From the NCBI GenBank assembly GCA_023525975.1, contig CM042027.1:10745001-10809000 (forward strand): a stretch of DNA of 64,000 nt, written 5' to 3'. This DNA comes from Smallanthus sonchifolius (lineage: Eukaryota; Streptophyta; Magnoliopsida; Asterales; Asteraceae). Each line of letters starts with the position of its first letter. Positions within the stretch are counted from its first letter, which is position 1. The notes under the pieces were generated by a model, which was given only the letters and a program-made list of their open reading frames with translations, was not told where the DNA came from and did not search any database. Below, one piece after another: positions 43,592 to 53,789 of the stretch. The position numbers and the translations under genes were made by a program.

Positions 43592-44559
43592 AGGAGAGTA
43601 TTCATATTAAAACTCTTAAACTCTTTTTCACCAATCATCTTATGCCACATCACTACCTCCACTTGAACTCATGAAGGGTATTTTCGTCTTTTTGATGTCT
43701 GCCCCATTTAATGCTTGTCACCTAAGTTCCATATTCAGCTTTATTTCTCTAAACACACACTAATATCTCTAATTTTTTTTAACAACAAATATCATCTATA
43801 TATCTCTAGATTAAGAACCGATACGAATAAATCCAGATCTCTAGATAAAAAACGTCCGTCTTCTCCGACGCGAGTGAACCTCCATGTTTACAGTCGTTCA
43901 TCTTCTCCGATGCGCGAGTGAACCTCCATGTTTACAGTCGTTCGTCTTCTTCGACGCGCGAGTGAACCTTCATGGACTCGCTCTGGTGACGTCATCATCG
44001 GTGAGGTTCTCGTTTGCAAGCAGATCCGGATCTTCGAACCGGTCGATGGCGGTGAATCCTGTAGATCAGGTCGTACTGAAGCAGAACGTTTCGAATCCAC
44101 CGAATAGGTTGAATGCTGGTAGATCTGCGATGACGAACTCACTTGTTCGAATCGGTACCGTCGAAGGAGAAGATCTGGTCAAAAGAACTCTAGCGGCATT
44201 GATCCGGCCGTCGTCGCATCAATAGAGTCGGAGATCGGTGTTTGAGCCGAGTCTAGGCCGTGTGTCAATCATATCCAAATCCTCTGGTTGTACGGTTACA
44301 TGTTTGGTAATTTTACATCTTACCTTTTCTACTTCAAATCTTCCTACCGGATTCTCATTAGTTATACTTACAAGTTTTGCAAATAATGAAATCAATAGCC
44401 CACTTAAAAAAATAAAAATAAACGAATAGCAGCCCCTTGGTTCGTTTTCTTTTTCTTTTCTTCATAAAGTTCATCCCTTTATGAGTTTTTCCTTACATTT
44501 ATTTAAGTTATTTGAATGATATTATATTATATTTTATATTCGTTACTAAGAAGAAGAGA
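43592..44559. other. GC-rich island with tandem repeat
   Basis: A unit of about 50 bases is repeated two to three times at 43868-43975 (words GCGCGAGTGAACCTCCATG, TTTACAGTCGTTC). 43975-44230 is unusually GC-rich and reads like coding sequence in one plus-strand frame, but no domain, start or splice sites are recognisable. It may be a captured gene fragment. The rest is AT-rich. Confidence 0.35.
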
Positions 44560-44567
44560 TTTTTTAA

Positions 44568-44606
44568 GGCTTTTTCTAACCACACACGGAATATTGCTAA
44601 TTGGAC
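44568..44606 (+). repeat. Left terminal inverted repeat of the MULE
   Basis: It starts GGCTTTTTCTAACCACACAC and ends TAATTGGAC. It matches the right terminus except in the first few bases after GG and a short insertion in the middle. Confidence 0.75.
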
Positions 44607-44617
44607 CCGCCGCCGAT

Positions 44618-44836
44618 CTATACGCCCTCGTATAGGGCAATACGAGGGCGTATAGAATTCAGTCACTGCCAACAGAATGCCACGTGTCATTCTCTGTCTG
44701 GCGGCTGGTCCAATACGTGGCGTATTGACCTATACGCAGCGTATGAGGCACGGGTTATATTTTTGCTTCAAAAGTTGGAAGATTTGGAGTTTATGAATCC
44801 TATACGTGGCGTATTGACCTATACGCCACGTATAGG
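44618..44836. repeat. MULE palindrome cluster, left end
   Basis: Three double palindromes at 44618-44655 (ATACGCCCTCGTAT and its reverse), 44711-44746 and 44799-44836 (ATACGTGGCGTAT, then ATACGCCACGTAT). Each is made of two short palindromes that also pair with one another across a spacer of about five bases. Confidence 0.85.
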
Positions 44837-44944
44837 TATTTTTTATTTAATTATATTTTTTTATTTATTTATATTTTGTTTATTTTTATTTTAATTTATA
44901 TAAACATTTGTATATTTTATTTTTTTTAAACATTTGTTAAATTT

Positions 44945-45075
44945 TTAAAGTATAACCAAGCAAAATATTAAACATTACAAACCAAACAAAATATTAAACA
45001 TTACAATCAAACAAAATATTAAACATTACAACCAAACATAATATTAAACATTACAACCAAACAAATAAACTAAAC
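44945..45075. repeat. Short tandem repeat downstream of MULE gene 2
   Basis: About five copies of a 25-base unit with ACATTACAACCAAACAAAATA-type wording, in the 3' region of the second gene. Confidence 0.7.
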
Positions 45076-45170
45076 ATTATATACATTACATCAAAAAATT
45101 AAATATATACATCAAAATGTTTTACATACATAACAACGAAAGAAACAAAATACAAATAAAAGAACTAAAT

Positions 45171-46502
45171 CTAACCGTCTCCGCCGTCACCCTGACCGGC
45201 TCCGGCGTCACCCTGACCCGCCCCGCCCTCACCCTGAACGGGGTCGTCCGGATAATGACGTGGCGGTGGTAGTGGGGGTGGCTCGATGCCGGCGGCTCGT
45301 GACTGATTCACGAGCTGTCCAACCGCCCACATCATCAGGTCCTCCATGCGATCGAGTTGACGACCCTGTCGTCGTGAGTCGGCAACAAGGCCATCAAGCA
45401 CTGCCTGGGTAGCCCTATCCAGCCTAACAGACCGACGCACGTGTCGGGGATGCTGTGGCGGATGCTCGTGGACCTGCTCGACGTGTGGCGGCTCGTCCTC
45501 AATCGCTATACCCTGTAGCGGCTGAGGCATATGCGGGTCCCCCTGTCCAGGCATCTGCGGCAACGGCACCGGGACCCAAACCTGGTCCTGGACGGCCCCT
45601 ACGAACCGAAGGCCCTGCGGGAATCGGTGCGTGATGCGCATGCCGCTCGCCGTGCGACGGTCTAATCGGACAGGGGGAATGGCCGGTAACATCGCAGGCT
45701 CATGCTGGTCAAATGGTAAGACCGACCGCATGATATGCGTGATGAAAGCACCGCCATATAAAAGTCCGCGCTTCTGTCGCATATAGGCAGAAGCAAAATA
45801 AAGCGCCATGCTAGTGGACAGGTCGCACCGCCTCCCAGTAAGCAGGCAGAAAAGGAAGAAAAGATCTCTATCAGTGCACCACTCACGGCTTTTCAGACGC
45901 GGTGCGATCGACGTCGAAATAAGCCGGTGCAGATATCTATACAAAGGGTCTCTAATACCCGAGACCCTCCCCTTGGTACCCAACCAAGGACTATCTGAAA
46001 TCAAGCCCCAAAAAACAAGGAGTTCCTCCTTGTCCACCTCTGTCACCGCCTCGGTGAAAAGCGGCGTCACCGTCTCAGGCTCGTAGTATAAGCCCGTCGT
46101 GACGGCCCACTGACTGAGGGTCTGACGGTAAACGACCCCAAAAATAGAAAAAGAAATACGATCCGGGTCAATATCCGGCGCCTCTCCGGGTAGAGGCTGC
46201 AGCCCAGTCTCTGAGTAGATGAACGTCGAAAGAAACTCGACGACCAGCTCTCGGTATGTCTCCGCAAAAGAAAGGTCAAAAAGACGCGACCATGGCGTGT
46301 CCTCGCCGATGATGGCCCTGGCTCGCTCGGCCTCTTGCACCTCCTCGAGGAGGGCCCAATCCACCGCCGTACCTGGACCCATCTGCACCTCCCGGAGCTT
46401 CTGGCAACGGGAAAAAGCCTCCGTATCGGGCGGAAAATCCAGAAATGGGTAGTGCGCAAGATCGTCTAGCTGATCCATCTCAATATCATTATGATCCGCC
46501 AT
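45171..46502 (-). CDS. MULE second gene, Athila ORF1-like protein
   Basis: An intronless 443-aa protein. Residues about 45-240 resemble the domain of Athila-type retrotransposon ORF1 and related plant transposon proteins: DWALLEEV, PWSRLFDLSFAETYRELVVE, FLSTF, ISFSIFGVVYRQTLSQWAV, TGLYYEPET. The C-terminal part is proline- and histidine-rich (310-355), has a basic patch (HPRHVRRSVRLDRA), a helix (375-400) and a Gly/Gln/Asp tail (425-443). It lies within the MULE, on the transposase strand, downstream of it across a palindrome-bearing spacer. The resemblance is from memory of the family, not a search. Vandal-type MULEs carry accessory proteins that counter silencing; that role is only an analogy here. 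Confidence 0.65.
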   Translation of the reverse strand: MADHNDIEMDQLDDLAHYPFLDFPPDTEAFSRCQKLREVQMGPGTAVDWALLEEVQEAERARAIIGEDTPWSRLFDLSFAETYRELVVEFLSTFIYSETGLQPLPGEAPDIDPDRISFSIFGVVYRQTLSQWAVTTGLYYEPETVTPLFTEAVTEVDKEELLVFWGLISDSPWLGTKGRVSGIRDPLYRYLHRLISTSIAPRLKSREWCTDRDLFFLFCLLTGRRCDLSTSMALYFASAYMRQKRGLLYGGAFITHIMRSVLPFDQHEPAMLPAIPPVRLDRRTASGMRITHRFPQGLRFVGAVQDQVWVPVPLPQMPGQGDPHMPQPLQGIAIEDEPPHVEQVHEHPPQHPRHVRRSVRLDRATQAVLDGLVADSRRQGRQLDRMEDLMMWAVGQLVNQSRAAGIEPPPLPPPRHYPDDPVQGEGGAGQGDAGAGQGDGGDG

Positions 46503-46820
46503 ATCTGATAATAATTAATTGTTTTTAATTTTTTAATTTAAATAATAATATAATATTGTTTAAATTTTAAATAATAAATAATAATATAATATTGTTTAAA
46601 TTTTAAATTATAAATAATAATATAATATTGTTTTTAATTTTAAATAATAAATAATAATAATATATTGTTTTTAATTTTAAATAATAAATAATAATATTAT
46701 ATTGTTTTTAATTTTAAATAATAAATAATAATAATATATTGTTTTTAATTTTAAATAATAAATAATAATAATATATTGTTTTTAATTTTAAATAATAAAT
46801 AATTATTAATTTTTTAAAAA
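46503..46820. repeat. AT-only tandem repeat in the MULE spacer
   Basis: About seven units of roughly 40 bases (TTTTAAATAATAAATAATAA, then TATATTGTTTTTAA) lie just upstream of the second gene, probably in its promoter or leader. Confidence 0.8.
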
Positions 46821-47077
46821 CCTATACGCCACGTATAGGCTTATACGTGGCGTATAGGCGGTTGCCGGGCAAAATAAGCCATACGCAGGCCAATTAAGCC
46901 ATACGCGGGCGAGTTGCCGGGTAAACCAAGCCATACGCGACCAGTTAAGACCATACGCAGGCTAGTGACCGAGTAAACCAAGCCATACGCAGCGTATAGA
47001 TTTATACGTGGCGTATGGCTTCATCGTCTTCCTAGGACGAACTATACGCCACGTATAGCCCTATACGTAGCGTATAG
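46821..47077. repeat. MULE palindrome cluster, spacer
   Basis: Double palindromes at 46821-46858, 46984-47018 and 47043-47077, and four half-units of CCATACGC between them. They lie between the transposase and the start of the second gene. Confidence 0.85.
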
Positions 47078-47208
47078 CTCTTAAGTTCAGACCTAAAAAT
47101 CGCTAATCTACCCAGTTTTACCCGCTAATATTCAATTAAAACCTAACATTAATGATCGTGGGTTGAGACACGTACCTTTACAAAGTTTTTTTGAGGCCAC
47201 AATCCAAA

Positions 47209-49475
47209 TCAACGAGCGGGTAGCGTATGGCTTTGTGTTTGTTTGTTTGGTTGTGACATGATTTTGTTTCTCACTTGACCCAGTACCTTATCCACGTCTA
47301 CATTTTCATCATCGACAAACGACGGTTTTAAATCAAGTTTCCTCCAGAAGACGTCCACCGCATCTAGAGGGATTATGCCACCTGTATTTTAAACGAAATA
47401 GTCAGAACATTTTGAAAAGCACACGGCAACCCACAAATACTAAATAGTCAGAACAGTTTACCTGTAGCTTCGATATCTGCCAGACGACAAGCACACGGCA
47501 ACCCACAACTACTGAAAAGTTGGCACCCACACGTTGCATTTTGTTTCCGTATATTTGATAACTTGTACCACTCGTTTTCTATCAAATCTAGAGCTTTATG
47601 TGAAACTTTACCGTGCAGGTTATCAAACAATTCAATAGCTATGTGGCTGTCCATTTTCCTTATCAGGCTTGTTCCAAACCCAAACTGTAACTGATAATAC
47701 TGATCTGATACAATTTCATCAACAAACCCAACAAGTCTATCTAGCGAGCTGTTAGCGTTTCTAAGATAGCTCTTTAAGAGCGAATGCTGGCTCTCGACTC
47801 GGTTCGTTGTATGTTGACCAAAATTGAGGTTTCTGTTGGACCACGCCGATACAAACTTTTCTTTATACGGGTCCAGCCAATTTTTAGTCACATAATCTAT
47901 AACTCCTGGAAAAATATTTAATATTGAATAAATATTTAAATACTGAAAATATTAAATATTTAATATTTAAAACTTACTTCCTCGTTTGGCTGCATACAGA
48001 CGTTCGTAAAGCCGGTTGAAGTTGTACTGGTATATATCTGGCGTGGGAGACTCACATAATACCGACCATGAATACTTGAAATTTTTCCAGTCTTCGTCTG
48101 TAAATGATGCCCTGCAATGTTTTGCGATATTCTCGTGTATGTGCCACCGACATAGGTTCTTGGAACAGCCCGGAAATATTTTATCACACGCGTTCATAAG
48201 AGCTTTGTCCCTATCTGTTACTATCACACGCGGCTCCATACACTTTTGCAACATTGCTTTTATTTGAAGTAGCACCCAGACGAAGTTTTCCTCCCGTTCT
48301 TTTGATATAAATGCATGAGCGACGCAAAACGACTGGTGTGTGGAGGTCACACCGACCACTTGGACAAATGGAAGTTTATACATGTTTGTTTTGTAGGTCG
48401 CGTCGATCATCAACACGTGCGGGAAAGCACGCCACATCTCGTACGATTTCGGATGAACAAAGAATATCTCCTCCACACTATTTGTGACAGGATCTTCTCG
48501 AGTATAGTAGACGTATTTTTTAGAAGAAAGCAGGTTTTCCAGAATCTGTATTGGAGTTTCACCGACTCTCGTTTCGTTTTTTATCTTTTGTATAGCATTA
48601 TAAATGTCCTTTTTAATGCAACTACTCTCTGGGTTTTGTTCCCTTATAGTTGCCAGAATGTTTCGTGGCAACATGTTTTGCGAGTACAACTTCCCCACCA
48701 AAAGTTGTTCCGACTGACACAGTCTCCTTGCAAACGAGTGCGCCACAAGATGTTGACTAGGATCGTGGTTATGACTGTCATCCTTCACCGTTAATTTCCA
48801 ATCACCAGTATTTTCTTGATACTCTCCTTCCAATTTAAAGGGACAACCTATTTTTTTGCTACCGGCACGTCTAACCGTGGCAGTAGACGCACGTTCGCCG
48901 TGACGGTCACACACAAGCCACACCTTGATAAACGGTTCCGTCGGATCGTCGCCTTTTCTCCTCGATCGTCGGGTGACAAGGACGTAACCATTCTCACGTC
49001 CTCTCCGCATAGCCCAATCCACCAACTGTTCACGAGACTGAAAATTCTGGTCAGTTTTATACGACACATTTTGATGGTTTTGTTCTTCGTCTTTGGAGTC
49101 GTCGGTTTGTTGTGTCGGGTAAGAGACTTCACCGCACACGAAGTTGTTAGTTTGTTGTGTCGGGGAGGAGACTTCACCGTATACGAAGTCGTTCGTGGGT
49201 TGTGTAAGGTAAGACGGTTCACCGTATACGAACTCGGGATTGCTCAGTGGCTCGTTCAAATCTGGAAGCCTTACCCGTTGATTAGAATAAACGTCGGACG
49301 AGACCTCCTCCCAGTTCACCTCTTGAACGCCAGAACTTTGCGGGTTGTTTTCCAGCGACTCGTTAGAATATACCTGAAAACCGTAGTTACCATCCCACCA
49401 CCAAGACATGTTTATAATTTTTGAGAGATTGTTTGAAATTTTTTTGAACGATACGTTCGAATGAGAATTTTGCAT
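47209..49475 (-). CDS. MULE transposase, FAR1/FHY3 type
   Basis: Three exons: 49475-47978, 47905-47462, 47381-47209 (704 aa), with GT-AG introns at both junctions and matching phases. A FAR1-type zinc finger domain occupies about 140-245 (WLVCDRHG, GCPFKL, SHNHDP). The MULE DDE core has D358 in LMIDATYKTN, D421 in VIVTDRDKALMNA and E537 in TNRVESQHSLLK. A SWIM-like zinc finger (CGCQLFSSCGLPCAC, near 600-615) has Cys where His is usual. ATG 49475 was preferred; ATG 49409 (MSWWWDG) is an alternative. The N-terminus has a repeated FVYGE motif (about 83-120). The protein would bind the element ends and cut and join them in the nucleus. No lesion was seen. Confidence 0.88.
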
Positions 49476-49498
49476 GGTTAAATACACAAAATTTGGCC

Positions 49499-49843
49499 CC
49501 TATACGCATCGTATAGGGCAATACGGTGCGTATAGGATTCGGGTCAAACCTGGTCAAACCTCGTATACGCATCGTATAGGTCAATACGATGCGTATAGCG
49601 TACGAGGTACTTTCTGCAACTAGTCAACATCACATCGCTATACGCTCCGTATAGATCTATACGTGGCGTATAGCGATGTGATGGTTGACTAGTAGCAGAA
49701 AGTACCTCGTACGCTATACGCATCGTATTGACCTATACGATGCGTATACGAGGTTTGAATGACCAGGTTGTACGAGGATGTCAGGCATGGGAAATTGTGA
49801 AGGGATATACGCATCGTATTGCCCTATACGATGCGTATATGGC
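49499..49843. repeat. MULE palindrome cluster, right end
   Basis: Five double palindromes at 49499-49535, 49562-49600, 49635-49677, 49712-49751 and 49805-49843, mostly with the core ATACGCATCGTAT. They lie upstream of the transposase start, so in its promoter. The middle three belong to a larger inverted repeat (49556-49756). Confidence 0.85.
49556..49756. repeat. 201-bp inverted repeat in transposase promoter
   Basis: The left arm runs from ACCTCGTATACGC to ACATCACATCGCTATACG and the right arm is its near-perfect reverse complement ending CGTATACGAGGT. Arms are about 90 bases around the centre GCTCCGTATAGATCTATAC. Unique words inside the arms (GTACGAGGTACTTTCTGC and its reverse) show that this is one large palindrome and not only repeated motifs. 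Confidence 0.85.
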
Positions 49844-49846
49844 CAA

Positions 49847-49884
49847 GTCCATTTAGCAATTCCCGTGTGTGGTTAGTAGTCCCC
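49847..49884 (-). repeat. Right terminal inverted repeat of the MULE
   Basis: On the minus strand it starts GGGGACTACTAACCACACAC and ends TAAATGGAC. It is followed outward by ttttttaa. Confidence 0.75.
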
Positions 49885-50059
49885 TTTTTTAATCAGTCAA
49901 ATCAAGGTTTTTTTATTGCATTTTTTATTCTTTTCTTGAGTAAGTTGATTGTGGTGTTTATTTACTTTTTTTTTAGTTTGTAAATATGAAACAGGGTGTG
50001 AAATCAAGCTCAAATACAAGCATAAAAAATAGCAGGAGAGGTGGGTATGCTGCTATGGG

Positions 50060-50310
50060 GGTCAAACATACTTGGCTTAGACTTGTGTTAAACATACTTA
50101 TACTGATATAATCTAATACCTTGTACCCATTTTTTTTAATTACGCTGATGTATCAAATGGCTTACACCTGTGTTACTTACACCGATGTAATCTAATACAT
50201 TGTACCCATTTTTTTAATAACACTGATGTATCAAATGGCTTACACATGTGTTAAGCATACTTACAGCGATGTAATGTAATGTAATACCTTTGTACTCATA
50301 GTTTTTAATT
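50060..50310 (+). repeat. Tandem repeat, about 80-90-bp unit
   Basis: Nearly three units with CTGATGTATCAAATGGCTTA, TGTGTTA, CGATGTAATCTAATAC and TTGTACCCATTTTTT in order, diverged by 10-20 percent on reading. Confidence 0.65.
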
Positions 50311-50666
50311 ACAATATTACACTAAGATTACTATAAATAACATAGAATGGTCTTGCACGTGAGACCCAGATTGAAAGGTAGGAGTGAAAGGTGATAGGTG
50401 TTTGATTCAAGACCCTTGAAAAGTATAAAAATCAGTGTTTACATTTACTTTTTGATTTTAAAAGGACATGCCAATTTAGATGTATTTCGACTATTATACC
50501 ATTTTTATAATACTTTAATTTGTAAGAATTATTTTAATCAGATGCTTTTATCATAACCATAGGATCACTTTGGGTATAGATCATCATTGATTGTGGTGTA
50601 GTGTTAAGGTTTTTAAGTGAAGAGTGGGTTTTGATAGGAACCAATATATATATATATATATATATA

Positions 50667-51050
50667 GGCATGTTCTTTTGAAAACTAAACATATGTTGAG
50701 AACCGAAAGAACCGCACAAAACGTGTACATATCGCTTTAGTGAAAAAAGTAAAATTCAACAACAATGTTTTATTTATCTCTTCCCACTCTTAGTTTGAGT
50801 TTATCTCCTCTCTCCTGAATTTCTTTAAGAAAAGTATAAAAATATGCATATATGCATTCATTTGTGCATATAGTGTGAGTGCATATATGCATTTAAAAAA
50901 ACGACTATAAATTCGAGGTCTTTTAAAACCAAACCTTAAGCATATTGAAATGTACATGAATTCTAGTCAATTTATATTATAAATAGTGCAAGAGTTAATG
51001 CGGTTCTCACGGTTCTTAACATATTGTTGGTTCTCAAAAGAACATACCCC
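50667..51050. mobile_element. (TA)n-embedded MITE, second family
   Basis: Terminal repeats GGCATGTTCTTTTGAAAAC...AACATATGTTGAGAACCG and, from the other end, GGGTATGTTCTTTTGAGAAC...AACAATATGTTAAGAACCG. A (TA)n tract lies on both sides (50645-50666, 51051-51070). Non-coding. Confidence 0.6.
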
Positions 51051-51086
<36 letters not shown>

Positions 51087-51087
<1 letters not shown>

Positions 51088-51401
51088 GAGGGTTCCAGAG
51101 AAAACCACATAGTTAGACGAAAACCGAGAAAACCACTAAAAAACCAATTTTAACCAATCATATGATAATATTTTTTTTATTTTTTTTTATTTGTTTATAA
51201 GAGTATCAATGTAATATTTTACATTTTTACTAAAAAATCAATTAAATATTGGCTTACGTATGCGTGACCCATAGTGTTACGTATACGTAAATAGAAAACA
51301 AAAAAATTGTGGTTAAGTATACGTAGTCCATAATATTACACATTGTTTTAATGGTTTTCTTGGTTTTCGCCTAACTTTGTGGTTTTCTCTTGATCCTTCC
51401 C
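51087..51401. mobile_element. (TA)n-embedded MITE, copy 2
   Basis: Sister of 43249-43572 with the same termini and the same central order (GGCTTACGTATGCGTGACCC, GTTACGTATACGTAA). It shares the short TA/GA microsatellite at 51051-51086 with the MITE before it. Confidence 0.6.
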
Positions 51402-51424
51402 ATATATATATATATATATATATA

Positions 51425-53303
51425 TAATAAATATATACACACATGTTTGTATGTGTCATATGTATATTTTGGTGGTGTTTAGACAAACAGATCATGTTCA
51501 GGGCCATTCTTGATTGTCTCATAAAATATTATGATGATCTCCGAGTGATTGAGGCCTTTGGAAACAAACATTATAATAACTCATAAAATTAATCAATCAA
51601 TTTTGACTTTTTTTTCCAAATTACAAGTAATGAAATGGGAGTATCGTGTATTCTAATAGAAAGTCTACTACCAACTCTCACAGAAGATAACTTTATTATA
51701 ATAAATTTGAAGTTTTAATCATAAATGGTTTAAATTGACAAATTAGTTTGTTTTTTTTTTCATATATAGCTAGAGGTTTTCCCGTACATGTTGTTGCACC
51801 TAAAATTCCGTCAGAGTCCCAAATATCAAAACGGGTATAACAGAACCTTAAAAAAATAATTTAACTCAAAATGTGTAACGTAACTTTAAAAGAAAATTAA
51901 ACTAAAGCACGGCTAAAACTAACTAACCGAATAAAATCTTTAAAAAACTTGTCACGCTCCCAAATGTCAAAACACGTATGCAAAAAACCTAAGACATCAA
52001 TAAAAAAAATTAAACCGTTAATTAAATACAAAACAGTTAAAAACAATAAAAAAGAGGAAAAAAAGAAAAACATGATGGAGAATTGCAAACACCTATTCCA
52101 CAAACCAAAATGGGGGATTTGCCATGTATACTACCGATCGTCCAAGATGACTCTAATCAAGGACGACTCAACTATTTTGATTCAAAGTAAAGGAAAACTT
52201 AAAATGGGTCGGGTAAAAGAAAATAACATATCACGATAAAATATCAAGGTTTGAATTAAACATTTGTGTAGAAACAACATAAGACATGTATTAAAACACC
52301 ATACAAGTTCTACCACGCTACCAACATCAATTGGATAGTTTAGACACTACCATTTACGAGAACCACGACTCGTTTTTACACATGGAGTAATTGACTACTT
52401 GTCTGCTCGTGAAGTATTTAACTTCATAACCACTTTTGGCTTCACATTCACCTGTGGAGTGTTTGACTCCACAACCACATGTGAAGTATTTGACTTTATG
52501 TACACCAATAGAATGTTGAATTCCAAGTCACCCATGAAGTGTTTAACTTCAAGAATCTACCAATTAATCACAATTTCACCAAATTGCATTTTAATTTGAC
52601 TTTTACCGCATATTAGTCAATTTACAACAATTCATCACATTTATATAATAGTTTGACTCTTAACACATTAAGTCAATTACACCAATTCACCCACATTGTG
52701 CATATTAATTTGACACTTGCCACGTTAAGTCAAATACATCAATTTACATCACATTTTGCATAATATTTTGACTCTTACCACAATAAGTCAAATACACCAA
52801 TTCATCACACATAAATAGAATTTAATCAACATTAAACTATTTACATAGCATAACACCGTATCTATTACTAGTAATAGAATATTTGATTCCAAGTTCACCC
52901 ATGGAGTATTCGACTCCAAGTTTACACCCATTAAGTTCTTAGATTACAAGTCACCCTTGAAGTTCTTAGACTTCAAGATTATCACCCATGAGGTTCTTAG
53001 ACCTCAAGTTTATCACCCATCCACCATTATGTATAATGAACCTTTTCTCTTATCAACAATTAGTACACCACAAGTATGCATATATAGTCTAACACTCAAT
53101 TACACCCATGAAGTATTATACTTCAAGTTTACACGTATTTACACCATTGTATATAATCTACACATAATTTATCACCCCATGGCATACGCATAAGTAAACA
53201 TTCATGTGTATTATCAACCACCTATCAATTACTTAGATGATTCTGGTTGATCTTCAATGCTAGCACTCTTACCCAAACTGTTCCAACCCTAACCGGTATG
53301 AGA

Positions 53304-53310
<7 letters not shown>
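51425..53310. other. Intergenic, with degenerate repeats
   Basis: 51780-52320 has A-rich phrases in which TCACGCTCCCAAATGTCAAAAC echoes CAGAGTCCCAAATATCAAAAC, so it may be decayed LTR sequence. 52400-53160 has many degenerate units around CATGAAGT-TTGACTTCAAG and TTTGACTCTTACCACATTAAGTC (about 60-70-base spacing). No gene. (TA)n at 53310-53336. Confidence 0.35.
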
Positions 53311-53341
<31 letters not shown>

Positions 53342-53397
53342 CTCTAGTATAGTTGGTTAGTATCAAGTTCAACCGGTTAAGTGAAGTTGTACTTACC

Positions 53398-53601
53398 GTT
53401 GCCCATTTGGTGCAATGGTAACCCCAAGACTTCCTATAGTGGAGGTCTTGAGTTCGAATCCTGGCAACAGCAAAAAAAGAGGTATCAGGTCAGGAGGTTT
53501 ACCCAGTTTGGGGTTCCTCCTGTGGTGGGCTGCCCTAGATGTTCTAGGTGTTGCCCCAAATTATCCTACAATATCTAGCGTTGCCATTCAAAAAAAAATT
53601 A
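53398..53601 (+). mobile_element. Complete tRNA-derived SINE
   Basis: A box TGGTGCAATGGT at 53408-53419, B box GAGTTCGAATCC at 53450-53461, a unique body and an A tail. It is flanked by a 12-bp target duplication, aagttgtactta, at 53386-53397 and 53602-53613, the mark of LINE-driven insertion. The body matches the fragment at 952-1088. It lies just downstream of RAD51. Confidence 0.9.
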
Positions 53602-53789
53602 AAGTTGTACTTAAAGGGCATTATGGAATGATCATAAGCAGCGAGATGAGCTGATCAGGATTTATCCATAACAAGCTCTTGTGAATGGTACAATTCTCAA
53701 GCAAAAATGCCAAATTTCATTGATGAAAAAACTATTATATTCCAAACTATCACATGAGTCAAATTTCAAACAAAACAGAGAGCTTGCTT

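Larger units (their letters stand above)
44568..49884 (-). mobile_element. Complete Mutator-like element with two genes
   Basis: 5.3 kb, flanked by an 8-bp target duplication, ttttttaa (44560-44567 and 49885-49892). Terminal inverted repeats of about 38 bases share CTAACCACACACGG and TTGCTAA-TGGAC. On the minus strand it carries a transposase (47209-49475) and then a second gene (45171-46502). Clusters of ATACG-N3-CGTAT palindromes fill both subterminal regions and the spacer between the genes, and are absent from both coding regions. This is a potentially autonomous MULE with an accessory gene. Confidence 0.85.

Noticed and set aside
47960..49424. Plus-strand and alternate-frame ORFs of 80-202 codons over the MULE transposase
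   Set aside because: They are shadows of the transposase exons, with no domain of their own.
53398..53470. Functional tRNA gene
   Set aside because: A and B boxes are present but no cloverleaf fits, and the unit has a SINE body, an A tail and target duplications.
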